Origin: Stenopsyche tienmushanensis | Taxonomy: Eukaryota; Arthropoda; Insecta; Trichoptera; Stenopsychidae | Assembly: GCA_008973525.1 (NCBI GenBank) | Contig: WACJ01000420.1 | Span: forward strand, 62,001 to 126,000 | DNA length: 64,000 bases | Direction of reading: 5' to 3' | Shown here: positions 38,300 through 50,772 of the stretch, piece by piece | Numbering within the stretch: the first letter of the stretch is position 1 | How the letters are laid out: every line of letters starts with the position of its first letter | Position numbers and translations under genes: made by a program | The notes under the pieces: generated by a model | What the model was told of the DNA's origin: nothing | The model's database searches: none | Seen by the model: the letters and a program-made list of their open reading frames with translations, nothing else

Positions 38300-38800
38300 A
38301 TATCAACTTCGACTATAAAGAGCTGCTGAATCTTTCCATCCTTAATTTGAGAGGAATTACTGAAAAAAGAATTTCATTTAGGAAGCTTGCTGATCTTCAC
38401 CGTGCTAAATGGATGGCTAAAGCTATATATTGCTTGAAGATTTTCCTACTTAAAATCACTTTAAATTGACGAAAAAGGAAGAGAAAGCAGTGAAAGATAT
38501 ATGTATAAAAATGGTTTCAAACCCCTGTCGGATATTAAGTACCGAGAAATGACTTACAATAATTAAAAGACCTTGCATCCTTTGAAAGTATAAAACAAAA
38601 AAGGCTAAAGTCACCATGAAAAAAATACTTAACCATTTATGGTATTTGCCGGAAGAGTTAGGTGTCACTTGCATTTTTTGACGACGAACTTTCAGTTCAA
38701 AATAAGAAAAATATGGAAGATGCACTAATAATCGGAGATGTAGAGGATTGCTCAAAAAGGAAAAGCATTGATGTCGAACATATTACTGAAAAAAAAGCAT
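38300..38800 (+). pseudogene. Relic of an orphan transposon-type protein
   Basis: Plus-strand pieces read FDYKELLNLSILNLRGI, KLADLHRAKWMAKAIYCLKI, KKILNHLWYLPEELGVTCIF, and after a one-base shift DDELSVQNKKNMEDALI. I recognise these as matching, in order, a long protein repeated in many insect and cnidarian genomes (motifs H-R-A-K-W-M-A-K-A and H-L-W-Y-L-x-E-E). The family behaves like a transposon gene product but I cannot name its class. Frame shifts and stops make it non-functional. Confidence 0.65.
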
Positions 38801-39211
38801 AAAAGACTTTGTGGCTAGCAAGTTAATTAAGTTTTTTAAAGGCAAAAATTATAATCGAATTTTTACATTTGTCCGATATTTCGAACCACATATCGGATTC
38901 ATTATCAAGGATTCACTGTCAAATATTTTGAAAATTAAAATCATATAAATATGATTCGCGTAAATCTCAAAAACTCCATAAATATATATTTATCGGGGGG
39001 AATGAAAAATAAATACAGAAAAGTACATTATATAGATATTTTAAGAAAGGTTGTAAAATTTGATTAATAATTAAGTATATATGCGTAAGTTGTACGACAA
39101 ATGTAAAACATTCAAATTGATTGGCAGTGGTAGTTTAGTACTAGAATGTTAAAAAAGGCAATTAAAAGAATAAATACAAGCATTTCACGCTTATAACGAG
39201 CATGTAAGCTT

Positions 39212-39612
39212 TTAACCCCTTCAACGTTATGTTTCACTGTTAAAAGTGTCGTCCGTAGTGACGCGATCTTTTCGCCGCTAGCGGATACGTACGTCATATC
39301 CAGTATACGAAACTAGTATATCATCAAGTTCGAACAAGTCGGTTCCCGAGATGAATCATTCTTACATTTAAACGTTCACAACACTGCAATCGGACATATA
39401 CGTCATTTTCCATTGAGGTTTGCTTAACTTTCACACTGCGGATATATACGTCATACCCACTGTGCATTGACTTTGGTCTTGACGGATATATACGTCATAC
39501 CCACTTACGAGATTAATACAAAAATCATATAGATTATAAAATCGAGAATTACTGTTATAAACAGTATAGAAACAAGTAATTAAGATGTTTCACTGTTAAA
39601 AGTGTCGTCGTT
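39212..39612. repeat. piggyBac-like terminal region with four CGGATATATACGTCA motifs
   Basis: TTAACCCCTTCAACG at 39212 resembles a piggyBac-type end at a TTAA site. Four copies of a motif close to CGGATATATACGTCATACCC lie at 39282, 39391, 39439 and 39483. The string TGTTTCACTGTTAAAAGTGT occurs twice, at 39230 and 39587. Clustered subterminal repeats are typical transposase-binding arrays. No transposase and no clear right end were found. Confidence 0.55.
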
Positions 39613-41871
39613 TTGAATGGATAGTTTTCATGCTATTTTGGATTGGATTAACTGAAATATTTTGCGATAGATCGAAACACTATTCAATAGGATAAATTAA
39701 ATTTAAATAGATGGTATTAAACATTATAGTGACAAATAATTAACAATTACTTTTATCTATGATTTATAGAGGGATATCTCATTAAATGTAAATTGACAGA
39801 ATCCATTTATTAATTAATATCCCGGTTCAGGTAACATCGGATCTGAGGTTGTATCTAATTTTGGGCAACCAATCAATATAGAATGTCTTGCCGCGTAGTT
39901 CCAATATCGAATTACATATTTGGGAAACAATGCGTTAAAATCATTATTTGTAATATCGGATAATGCGATTCGAACGCGATATTAAATGTAAATGCTAAAT
40001 GCGGGAGATCACTTACTGCCTTGTAACGACGAAATACCAGATTTAAGGGTGGATTAAAACGGAGAGATTGATAATAATCGATTGGGACAATAATATCAGA
40101 TTATGGATCTAAATTTTACCCTGTAATACATCTCATAATGGAATAAAAGTAATTAGAATATCGAATGATGGATGAAGTATTTCGACATTATTTTGTATCT
40201 ATAGAGACACTAATATATTTTATAAACTGATCCTTTTAATATTAATGGGTAATATGAATAAATAAATATGCAAATAGATTAGCGATTAGAAAGTCTGCGA
40301 TTAGTAATGTAAATAAATGTAAAATCTTAATATTAATGGACGCTTCATTCAACTAAAATGAAGAATTTATCATGGTAATTACAAAAAAGCTAATAAACGT
40401 ATCTATTTAACTGTATTTATCTTAAAAAATGGAGGCTGTAAAGCAGAAATTTAAATACGATGCGGACTAGGAAAATCTGTAAAAACTCAGACTTATTTCG
40501 TAGACTAAAGAATAAAGGCAATTTGTAAGAGATTTCAAGATAAAGCTGGAATAAGAATTTTGAACATTTATAGAACAAAAAGGGAGAAAAAAATTAATTA
40601 GCATATGGAATGCGAAATAATCTCACAAAGTGAAGGCACTAAAGCCACAAAGATGCTATAACCCTCTAAGAGCATATGATATCCATTTTCCTTATTAAAT
40701 GCTTTCAGAGTGAATAAGTCGGATATTAATAAAATTACTACTGGATTCAATTGAATGAAAATAATTAAAACCACCACACTATCCTAAATGATCTCTATTT
40801 AGGTCGAATTATTAAAATCAATTAAAACTATAGAGAAACTATAGTAAATGTTTAAAAAGCTTAAGATTTCTTGAATTGGCATTAGATATGACTAATGACA
40901 ACTAATGAAAAATACATACTATTCAGTTTTGATTTAATTGCGTTAATTTATGTGCATCTTTTATCTGTATTATCAATATAAAAAAAAATCAAGATTTGGT
41001 AGAAAATATACATAAAAGCTAAGTTGTTTGTTATCCCAATGTGGGATTGACTGCTTTGAAATTCATGAATTACAACGCTTACTAATATGTAAATCCTATG
41101 GAGCTTAAAGAAGTGAAGAAAGAGTATTAAATATACTATAAATCGATGGAAGTAGTCTGAAAAGCGTGCAACTAAAAGTCTCGAAGTACAGACTGCAGCA
41201 GGGAAATTTCCTTATTTCAAACGTATGTCCTGAAGCGTAAAGTATTTCAAAAGTAATGAAATGACATTCATTTAAAAGAACAAGACCTAATGTTTTTGTA
41301 ATGTAGTAATAATTATAACAATAGGGGACAAAAAAGCACGCGATCGCCTTAGAAGCGTCACACTACCCTTTTCGGAATAAATTTCGCTTTCAGGAAGCGC
41401 ATTTAAAATAAAGTAATTTCCCTGAGGCACCCTGTATAATAATATATTTTTATAATAATTACAGAACATGTTTATTACATAAAGCTAACAATCTGTATAT
41501 AAAATTTACATCTCGGTGGATTAAAACGTCCAACTGTGGATCTTGTGGCCCAGAGTATTCTTTGTATGCTTTGTCATGCTTAATTTCAAAGCTGTTCAAA
41601 GTTTTCTACATATTTTTTCCATTTACTGTCTTCAAAAATAATAAGTAATATGCAAATAGATCTTGTATTGTCTTGTGTTAGCAGAATAATCTGGTGACAT
41701 TACATATGATATGCCTATCTGCATTCATATACAACATGCTACCAATTTCATTACATTCAATAAAGCAATACAGTCTACTCTATTCAATTATTATGTTATG
41801 CCAATATCATTTCCATAGGAATTAATTAATATCATTACTTTTTACTATTCAACACTTTTTTGATAAACGAT
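39613..41871. other. AT-rich intron sequence, nothing recognised
   Basis: No repeat family, domain or structured element was identified on either strand. Confidence 0.4.
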
Positions 41872-42339
41872 TGCTCGTGGGCTCATTCTACGTCGGTTCT
41901 CAGTCAACCGAGACTTGATGAGTATGGATGAGCCTTAGGACGTCTTTTCGTAAATATGTTCTATGTACAAATAGCAGTATGAACAACAATACAAGAATAG
42001 GCCACGTCTGAATTCACACACCAGATCCCGGAGTAAGGAATCATAGGAGACGTTACAATTTAGAGGAGTCGTCAAGCTGTCACCTCGGCTGACTCGACAT
42101 TCGTAGCCGAAGTCACGTGACGCGGCCACACGTACACCTCCTTACATAAGGACCTGCGTACGAACAAAGCCTTCCTTCCAGGGACGAAAAACGCCCCTAT
42201 TCCTAATGTAAATAAATGTTCCTGCTCGATTGAGGCGTTCACGGTTACGTGACTGGAAACTGCGACAATAGAACCATCCAGCCATCGGAATTGACGGCTC
42301 GATTTTGACGCCTGTCAAGCCAAGCAATAAAAACTAACA
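41872..42339 (-). repeat. GC-rich island, possibly a solo LTR
   Basis: The block is sharply GC-richer than its flanks. On the minus strand it could run from TGTTAGTTTTTATTG to CCCACGAGCA, the TG...CA form of an LTR, with an internal ATTTATTTACATTAGG. No second copy and no target duplication were seen, so the class is a guess. Confidence 0.3.
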
Positions 42340-42602
42340 CTATTCAAATTTTATTATTTATTTATGTTTTTGTATGCATTGTGTCGCTTCCGATTACAGA
42401 AACATGTTAAAATGCTCTACAAACATCGCCAGTCCAATGAATGCTAACATAGTGCGTTAGCCTTGGGCAATCTCATTGTAAAGGCGCACGTTGAAATGCA
42501 AATAATGGGAAAATTTCTTTTTGAAAAAAGACACTAAGAGAGCTATATATAATTAAATATATAAGCGATCATACGATCACCATCGTCGTTACTGATAACG
42601 TG

Positions 42603-42764
42603 TACACTTGGGTCTGTTTTTATGCGATAGATACGTTCCACGGGGAGTCGCATATAAAAAAGACGCATAAAAAAGACTTGAACTACATAGAAAACTGATG
42701 GATAGGTTCCATTATTTTTGGAAATCGCATAAAAAAGATCCGCATAAAAACAGACCCAAGTGTA
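42603..42764. mobile_element. MITE with perfect 24-bp inverted ends
   Basis: The first 24 and last 24 bases are exact reverse complements, starting TACACTTGGGTCTGTTTTTA and continuing TGCG. TA at each outer edge suits a mariner/Tc1 or pogo target. The interior also has internal palindromic ATAAAAAAGACGCATAAAA segments. It is too short to code, so it must be mobilised in trans. Related ends occur at 1441 and 45985. Confidence 0.85.
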
Positions 42765-42944
42765 TTATAAAATAACTATAATTGATAAATCATTATTAAC
42801 TGTACCAGTAGGGTATTAGAAACTATGGACAATGAAGTATTTAAGTTCACTAACATAATTGTATATTGAAGTGTACTTGTTTTTAGATAATATAAAAGCA
42901 ATATTTAGTATAGCGAAATTATCATGCCATGCTAACCAAGGTGT

Positions 42945-43110
42945 TAATAATGAGTTAGCTCCTGAAATATTACTATAAGGGCTCGGGTTCAAATGCAGAT
43001 CATGAAAAAAACCGTCAAAGACGTATCAAATTTACCCTGATTTATTGAGGATGAATACTAAGGCCATTAATAAATTTGTACTCATGAATTACTGGATTTG
43101 CAACAATCAC
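42945..43110 (+). repeat. tRNA-derived SINE
   Basis: It has GAGTTAGCTCCTGAAATATT, then the B-box-like GGGCTCGGGTTCAAATG, the ACGTATCAAATTTACCCTGA tail block and a decayed end. Same family as 4093 and 58545. Confidence 0.6.
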
Positions 43111-43268
43111 TAAAATATTATTCAAAAATAATTATAAAATTATTACTACCTCATATCCTTCCTAACCTAATATTCTTATTAAAATAATGAATTGATGTAC
43201 ATTCTAACCAATTAAAATTAGTTTAAAAATATTTTTAAAACAGAAATTCCAGATCTTAAGAATTAGGG

Positions 43269-44480
43269 TACAAACAGGATATTTGGCACATGGACTGAGA
43301 ATTTTTTTAGGGGATCAGGAGAGTCTTTTGCTACTGTAGCGTGGGCGATTTACCATCCCCACGTATAGCGCCGTTAACAGCGACATTTTTCATCTCTCTT
43401 CAGGTGCAATGTGTTATTTTAACAACGCCATCTCTTGTGGCCCTGCGGAAACGTTGCACTGATCGCTTCTTGCGCGGTCACCGTTGCCGGTTGGGTAGTA
43501 ATGCGCAGGAAGCGGGAGTCGGGAAAGTCGTCGGGTAGCCTTGGCTGCGGGAAGTCGTCCTTCCTGCAGCCAGAACTCTCTCTCTCTTGTGTGGAATAAA
43601 TAGTTATTTAGAGAAGAGAGTTTTTCTATTCGACGCCGCCCGTCTTCGTCCGTCATTCGTCCAGTAAAATCACAGCTCGATAAAATAACGGACCTGTGCG
43701 CTAGCGCGGCCATCCTGACGAGCATGTGGGGGCGGGGAGCCGCCCGAGGACTCTGCCCCCGAAAACACCCCCGCCTCAACGTTACATTACGTTTCACACC
43801 ACTGGATTTCTTTGCCTGTGGAAGTGCCATACGGTCTTCAGACCTGACACCAGTGGATTTAATTGGCTGAAGACGTGTCCTATTCTGTAGCTCGCACGGT
43901 CTTCAGACTTGATACTATTGGATTTCTTTGTCTAGGGACGTACAAAATAATTAATTTATACGACAGAGGTACCCACAAAATAAATCATAATTAAAAGAGT
44001 AATTCCTGCCTTTTACTTTAAACAACTACATCATAAGCATAAAAAGTAATTTCTTAACCATAACCTTAGCAAACTGGTACCTCTTCAATTTTAACGACTT
44101 ATTGAATGATTTGTATGACACGTAGCATATTATTGGAAAGGGTATAATCTAGAAAACATTTTAAAACTAAAGTAAGTTCAAAACAATTGGTAGTTTTTTT
44201 GTTTAAAGAATTTAGAAGTTGAAATTTATCAATTGTTTGCACTTTTTTTTTGATTTTGGAAGCTCAGAAGTAAATTTATTTAAATCAATCACATAAAATA
44301 ATGATTTATTTAGATAAAAAATGTATTGCAAAATACAAAGTTATGATGACATTTTGAGTATTTTTTCAAAATGTTGTAAAATAAATTTTATTTCCACAAC
44401 TTCTGATACTTAGAACATAGGGTGTGTAACGTAGCAAAATCCCTTAAAAAATGTCGGTCCATGTGCATAAACAACCTGTA
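43269..44480 (+). mobile_element. DDE-transposon derivative with three tandem motif units and a nested LTR (family T, copy 3)
   Basis: The left end TACAAACAGGATATTTGGCA and the inverted right end TACAGGTTGTTTATGCACAT continue into shared CATGGACYGA sequence, giving terminal inverted repeats. At 43796-43945 three related units follow one another, with remnants of the ARSPDLTPLDF-type motif on the plus strand. A solo LTR (43335-43786) interrupts the left part. Shared blocks with the other copies include TTTAGAAGTTGAAATTT and AAATAATGATTTATTTAGAT. No intact transposase frame remains. This is the only copy with both ends visible. Confidence 0.75.
43335..43786 (+). mobile_element. Solo LTR (copy 2), nested in family T element
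   Basis: The 452-bp block runs TGTAGCGTGGGCG to CCTCAACGTTACA, matching 7144-7578 in reverse. The flanks are CTAC and TTAC, a 4-bp target duplication with one mismatch. The interrupted target TTTTGCTAC|GTTTCACAC is intact in the sister copy at about 47585 (inverse). GGAATAAATAGTT may be the polyadenylation region. The 138-codon minus-strand frame across it is a by-product of its GC content. Confidence 0.8.
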
Positions 44481-45984
44481 TATATATTTATTTTGCCATT
44501 TTAAAAAGCACAATTTTGAGATGCATTTTAGCATTTTGTAAGAACAAATTCAAAAGTTTTTACAAAAAACCTTTCAAGCATAACCACGATCTAAAAGAAC
44601 ACAAAAGCAATCTTTTGAATGTTTATCTCGTACAAGAAAAAGTTTAAAACAGCTAAGAGTTGAAAGCATACTGAATCGTGTGGCTGTCGGATATGAAACG
44701 TTCATGAAAGATGAAAATATTTCAGTTTAATTCGGAATAGTTTATAAATTACTTGGGATTGCTCGGGACGTACATTATTCATGAGATTTATATAATGTGT
44801 AATATAGAAGATTTCACCGGATGTGTTTTCGGAATATCCGATCCGTTCTTCGGAAGGGGGTAAGAGTTCTCATAACTTGCTGCCAAATGATCCTTAACAT
44901 CTTATCTTGTACAAATCCCTTTTCCATAACCGTTTGCTTAATGGGAAGAATGGATATATCGAAACGTGTGGAAAGGGTTCGATTTATTTCCGGCCGTGCT
45001 GGATATTAATACGTATTTTTGGAAGCGCCGATTTGAATTTTAAATGTACACCGAAATAAACCGAAGTTATATTGTCGATCTTTTAGCCAAAGAGGCTCGT
45101 AAATTTGAGTGCTCGGCAATATCGACTGGCAGAAAAATATTTGAAAGGTTTTAAAGTACCGTTTGAGGGCAAGATTTGAATGAAGACTGTTCAGATAAAG
45201 ATGTACTGTTTTTGATTTATAAACGGTATCGATCCGCCGCCATGGATGCTCCTGCGGATTTGTGGTAGTTATGGCGGGAATAAAATAAAAAAATAAGGCT
45301 CACAGTGGCAATTTATAATCCAGAGTAATACGAGGATGATGTAGAGGCAAAGGTGGGAATACCATCTGTTTTTGTTTTATAACTCGTCAGTAACGTGCTA
45401 TATGAATTATTGCTCTAATAAAAGTGTGCTCATATCAAAGCACTACGTGCAGCCTGCCGAGTATTTGTTTTGCGAAAGTAGCTTTTTCAGTTGTAAACAA
45501 TAAGTCTGCAAAAAAATATATATAAATTATGGAAATTATACGAATGTTTGGCGTGGAGCGAAAAAGTTGCCGCAGAAAGTATGCTCGCTTACTTAATGTT
45601 GACTTATGTACGCGACCATAAAAATGTTTCGTTTTTTCAGTAAGCATCCATCTTTCTCAAATTTAAATCCCAATTTATGAAACGCGACAAAAAATATTGA
45701 CTAATGAAATTGAGGCGGCAGCTGACTGAAAAAAGAACGCGAACAACCGCGAATGTTTTCATTTTGCAAAAAGCCGTTCGTTTTTTTACGATCGCAATTT
45801 GACAACGTAAGAACGCCTGTATAATAAATAATATATGAATATTGTCAATCAATACTTAAATAATACGATGGTTTGTTTGAGAGCATAACAGCGATATAGT
45901 GCTGTGATAAATTTTCATCCAAAGTGCAGCGCGACGATATGTAGACGATACGAACTACTGATGCTGCAATTGTTATTTGAAACA

Positions 45985-46200
45985 TTTTATTGTGCCGACT
46001 TTTTTTTGTGCGATTTCAAAGTTATGCGGTTTTTTTTAAATTTCATAAACAGTACGTATTGAGATATTTTGGATAAAATAAATATCATCAACACTAACCG
46101 AAATTTAAAAAAAATCAATTACAATTTTGAACTGTTTAAATAATTTTTAATCTGCTATCGCTGAATTACGATCACACACTTTCTGTCTAGAATTTTGACA
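45985..46200 (+). repeat. MITE-like repeat with TTATGCGG motif (copy 2)
   Basis: It contains GTGCGATTTCAAAGTTATGC, AGTACGTATTGAGATATTTT, CATCAACACTAACCGAAATT and CTGCTATCGCTGAATTACGA in the same order as 1441-1660. The ends are not resolved. Confidence 0.6.
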
Positions 46201-46839
46201 AATTGATTTTGTATTTTTGCAATTTTTCAAAGTTCATATTTTTAAAAATATATTATTAAAATTTTACCGATATTCTTAAAATGTTGTCAAAAATGTTATT
46301 TTTTAACTGCCTTATTGTTTTTCTGAATTTTCATTAACTTTTTTTGTGCGATTTATGATATGTTTTATATAGCTACATCAAAATTATGGGGTTTTTAAAA
46401 TTCTTGGAACGAATCTTTACATTTTCTACATAAATCATAGCTTATTTGTGCGAAAAATGTCGTTTAGCTCTAGCTTTTATAATTAAAAAGAAGCAGTAAA
46501 ATATATATATCTTAGCGCCACTCTTAGCGCAAGAAACAATGTGTTAAGCTACGGTCATCAATAGATACTTTATAACTATTTATATAGTCTTATAGAGCTG
46601 ATTTTAAGGATGTATAATTTTCAGAGTACGTGTAACTAAGATCATTTTATTATGGTTTTGTTTCAAACACTTTTGCCTTGGGCATACAAACAGATAAATA
46701 AGAATTAATATGAGATTTTCATTAATATACATCGTATAAGGGACGATAAAATATGTGTTTTAAAAATATTTATTCAAAACAATGATGCTTTGTGTTAGTT
46801 TATAGATTTAAATTCATAATTTCAGCATTTAATTTTTCA

Positions 46840-46985
46840 GACGCAAGAAATCAGGATAAATCTGGATCGAGATGATCAATTGGAAATATTAATACATTTA
46901 AAGTAGTCTTCACAATTCAGATTTGATCCCGTAACTTTATAATACTCTCTAGTCTAGTCTAGAGTCTAGGATCTTTTATCGGGGT
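46840..46985 (-). repeat. tRNA-derived SINE
   Basis: On the minus strand it reads GATCCTAGACTCTAGAC, a local CTAGA-type duplication, then GGGATCAAATCTGAATTG in place of the B box, and the tail CCAGATTTATCCTGATTTC. Same family as 4093. Confidence 0.6.
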
Positions 46986-47605
46986 TTAAAAGGGTATTTT
47001 TCTACGTTTCACATATAGGAACTATGTCTTAAGTGTCAGGGTTGTCGAAATAGATTTCTTTTCTTATCTGTGGTCATAATAGCACGAAAAAATGTTTTTG
47101 CATTTTACAATACATTTTTGATCTAAAAAAATCATTATTTTACGTAATTGGTGTAAAAAAAAAATTTTGAGATTCCAAAGTCAAATAAAATGTGCAAACG
47201 AATGATCTCTAGATTATATCCCTTCCAATAATATTGAATTTATTTTTAAAAAAATGTTCAAATTGCCTATCTGTGCTTTGTATGCACGCACAACATTTCT
47301 TCCTTATTTCAACTTTAGTCTAAAATAGCATTTCCTCTTAGCAATTTTTGCAAAGGTGGCGATTATTCTTTCAATTAGGTTTTCTGTTGTGGGCACCTCT
47401 GTCGTATAAATTAATTCTTTGGCACGTTTCTAGACAAAGAAATCTAATGGTATTAGGTCTAAAGACTGTGTGAACCACAGAGTAGGGCACGTCTCCAGGC
47501 AAAGAAATCCACTGGTGTCAGATCTAGAGACTGTGCAAGCCACGGAATAAGGTACGTCCCCAAGCAAAGAAATTCAGTGGTGTGAAACGTAGCAAAAGAC
47601 TTATT
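46983..47605 (-). mobile_element. DDE-transposon derivative with three tandem motif units (family T, copy 4)
   Basis: This inverted copy has terminal blocks CTACGTTTCACATATAGG at the low end and GTGTGAAACGTAGCAAAAGA at the high end. At 47410-47590, three units of about 65 bp lie in tandem, each with an AAGAAATC...GGTGTCAGATCT core. On the minus strand these correspond to RSPDLTPLDFFV-like readings. There is no open frame over the array. Confidence 0.7.
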
Positions 47606-49464
47606 TTTTAAAAACACTTTTATTTGGTTAGAATATATATCAATTGATTATTTTAATAAGAACATTAGGTAAAGAAGGATATGAGGTAGTAATAATTTCA
47701 TAATAATATTTTAGTGTTTATTGCAAATCCAGTAAAAAACCCTATATATTGCATTTATAACTATTATTTTAGATGAAAAGATATTTAAAATTTAGCATAA
47801 TATTAATAGAAAAACAATACTGATTGATTGACCAATAAAAGTCACTCAATAATTTGGAACAGAGAACATCAGAAATCAAATCTCATTATTTAAATCATTG
47901 ATTGAATAGTAATTGTTTTTAGTTTTTAATAACTTTATGATAGATTTTCAATATGATTGTTGCAAGAGATGACAATATTTTTTTATAGAAAGTAAATTCT
48001 TTATTCGATCATAAATTGAAAAGATCTGCGGAGAAAAGATGATTTTTGTAACCCTGAAAATATTTTACAAAAATAATTGATGACATTACAAGCTTAATTT
48101 TCACGGTTTTGTAACATCGTTTTTGAATCAAAATCATCATTTTTTGACAATTATACTTAGGAAATGTAATGGATGAATGTTTGTTAATTTTTTTTAAAGA
48201 AACTTTTCTAGCTCCAAACATAGAACCATACCCTATTCGCTTGATCGATGGTTGGAGCGAACGTAAATAATAAATCAGCGCCGTTTGAGGATTTACGTTC
48301 GTATAATTTTGATGTACATACGTCAACTTACACAACGTCGTGGAATATTCAACGCTAAAAATCGTGACAGTTGAGAACCACGAATCTCTGCGTCGCCCTG
48401 AAAACATTTATCTTTCGTTCATGTAAGCCGACCGGGCCGCAAAATTTTCAGATTTTCTTTGACGCTGCTTCCACTTGTCTACCCGGATATAAAACATTAA
48501 ATATTCCGGAGACGAATCCGGTATATGCCAAGTGTTTCTGATGTTGGGAATCTTCATTTAAAAAAAAAAGTACAAAAATCCAAACGCGGACGGTGGCATT
48601 TACGATTGCCACCCCCCGCACAGGGTTGGTCCGCGATATTAATGTCATAAATTACACGTCGCTCTTCCCGCGAGTATTGTCCATCCCCTCGGCAAAAAGG
48701 CTCTATTTCCATCAAAATTAATAACCAATTAGCATAATTTTGTTTTGACGCTTTTTGTCGGCGATATTTACAACTTAAAATCGCGTTTGTGCAAAAAAAA
48801 ACCGACGGCAATATATTTCCTTCCCGAAATAGCACAGCGAATGGCAATCTATCACATTGCTAAATGCTCCAAATAGGCGGCCGCTTCGATAAATATTAAT
48901 TTTCATCTATATTAATTTGCGAACGCCATTGTTCGCCGGCGAAAACCTCAAGTTTTATCAGACAGCCTTATTGGAACATAATTTCTCACAAATTAAAAGC
49001 CCAAATTGTATCAATGATCCTTACAATTCTTCATAAAGACCGCGGCATAGTCAATTCAAAAGCATCCCCATCAATGGCGAATTTTAGCATAAAACAATAC
49101 CCGCGCGATGAAAAGGCTTATCAAATTTGACCAAAAAATATTATCGGGATTACGATTGAATCTGTATGGTGTGCATATTGAATGGAATAATTAATCCTTT
49201 CTGTTATTAAATTAATTCACGGAATGATCTACAGGAATAGCTGGACGTGCTTGTGAATTTTTGATAAGCTAAAGATCCCAAAGTTTATTCAAATATGGGC
49301 ATATTATTCCCGCAATGGTTTTCATTAGAATGCGTATAATGATTTATTTAAATTTAGTTCAAAAATAGAAATTCAAGAATATATAACACATTTCATATTG
49401 GGAGCATAAACCTCTTCCACTATATTTTGTGGCAATATTTTACAGACTGTTTCTAATGTAATAC
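47606..49464. other. Intron sequence without a recognised gene
   Basis: 48230-49100 is GC-richer than its surroundings and non-repetitive. Its minus-strand open frames (48009-48407, 48554-48847) show no domain, signal peptide or exon context, so they are not annotated as genes. Confidence 0.4.
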
Positions 49465-49992
49465 ATACACTCGGGCCACGTATAACACAATTATATGGTT
49501 CCGAAAGTGTAATACAAATCCGTGTTATACAAGGCTTAAAGAATATTTTTGAATAACATATAATATACCATTCATTCATCATCGTTATCACTTATAATTC
49601 TATATGTTTTATTTTTAATCGAGATATGTTTTGGGTTTCCATCTTCAGAAAACTCTGGTTTTAGTCTTCGAAATTTCAGGAATAAGTGATTGTTTACTTT
49701 TAGCGTATAAATCTTTACGTATTTCATTATAAGGTTCTAAAATCTGTTGTAATTTTAAACTTCTTTCCATTATAAAGGTAATTTTCTAATTAAAAAAATC
49801 TAATTTAATAACCAATTCTATGCCCTCTTTGCTGCAACTTATTTGTCTTGGTTTAAGGGTTGGATTATAGACGTAGTGTTTGGCCGTAAAAATAATATTT
49901 CGTTTGTCCAATATCAATAATATTTTTAAATTATGTATATTTCCTCCCCTAAACCGTGTTGTATAAAACCGTGTTATACGAGACCCGACTGT
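49465..49992. mobile_element. pogo/Tigger-like non-autonomous element (copy 2)
   Basis: The left end CACTCGGGCCACGTATAACAC and the inverted right end CAGTCGGGTCTCGTATAACAC form imperfect inverted repeats next to TA. Secondary GTGTTATAC motifs lie inside both ends. The length is about 528 bp and no transposase was recognised. Related copies are at 25116 and near 61.6 kb. Confidence 0.7.
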
Positions 49993-50772
49993 AAATTGAT
50001 TGATATAATATTTAAACAAAATTATTTGATCATAATTTTAATAATCTATAGAGATTCAAGAGGAATATCTCATCATTTTGCGCGAAATATCCAATCACCG
50101 CGTTAATATGTTTATCCACGTTGATAGGTATTTTGATTTTACGAGATGATTGCATTTGAAATCGCAGGCGAAGTTAAGGGCCACCCTCTCAGAGGGTTTG
50201 GCCTCCTTCTTAAATTTATTGTTTTTGTAAATTGGATACCCTTTAAAGTTCACAGCTTTTCGAAGCGTGTATTGAATTTGATACAGTTTTTTATGCCAAA
50301 ACAGATGTCTTGTTTGTAATTCATAATTATCATGACTGGCTGCATTATAGTGCTGACGATAAGTATAATTCATTTATATTCAAATGCTTTCATGATTTGG
50401 TTATAACTACTGAGATCAAATTACAGTTACAGGAAGCTCTCCATAAAGTTTGTTGAAGTTGTCTACGTAAAGATGATCTTAATTAGATAAACGATTTCTT
50501 CATCAAGCTTACTGCAGCTATTTTTTATTGGTTCATAAAAGACCAATGTGATTATGTCGAATGAGATTAAAAACACTCTGAGAAGTGCTCCAAATTAATT
50601 TGTTCGAAATCACAAATGTCATCTGAAACTATGGGAATAAAATTCAAATTGAAAACATTCCAGAGAAATAAACCCAGTATTGGATTTCGAATTAGGGGAC
50701 TCATACTGTGTATGAATGATGAAAGCTTGTTCTTTATAATAGCTTGATTTTCCTTATTTGTTTCTTCTTCTC
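49993..50772. other. Intron sequence, one unexplained minus-strand frame
   Basis: A 92-codon minus-strand frame (50373-50095, MNYTYRQHYNAASHDNYELQ) is varied in composition and rich in Lys, but no domain, homologue or splice signal could be supported. It is listed for completeness and not called a gene. Confidence 0.25.

Noticed and set aside
43414..43830. 138-codon minus-strand open frame
   Set aside because: It lies across the GC-rich LTR at 43335-43786; stop-poor composition explains it and no domain is present.
48009..48407. 132-codon minus-strand open frame
   Set aside because: No domain, low-complexity Ile/Lys/Tyr-rich composition, no exon signals; consistent with chance.
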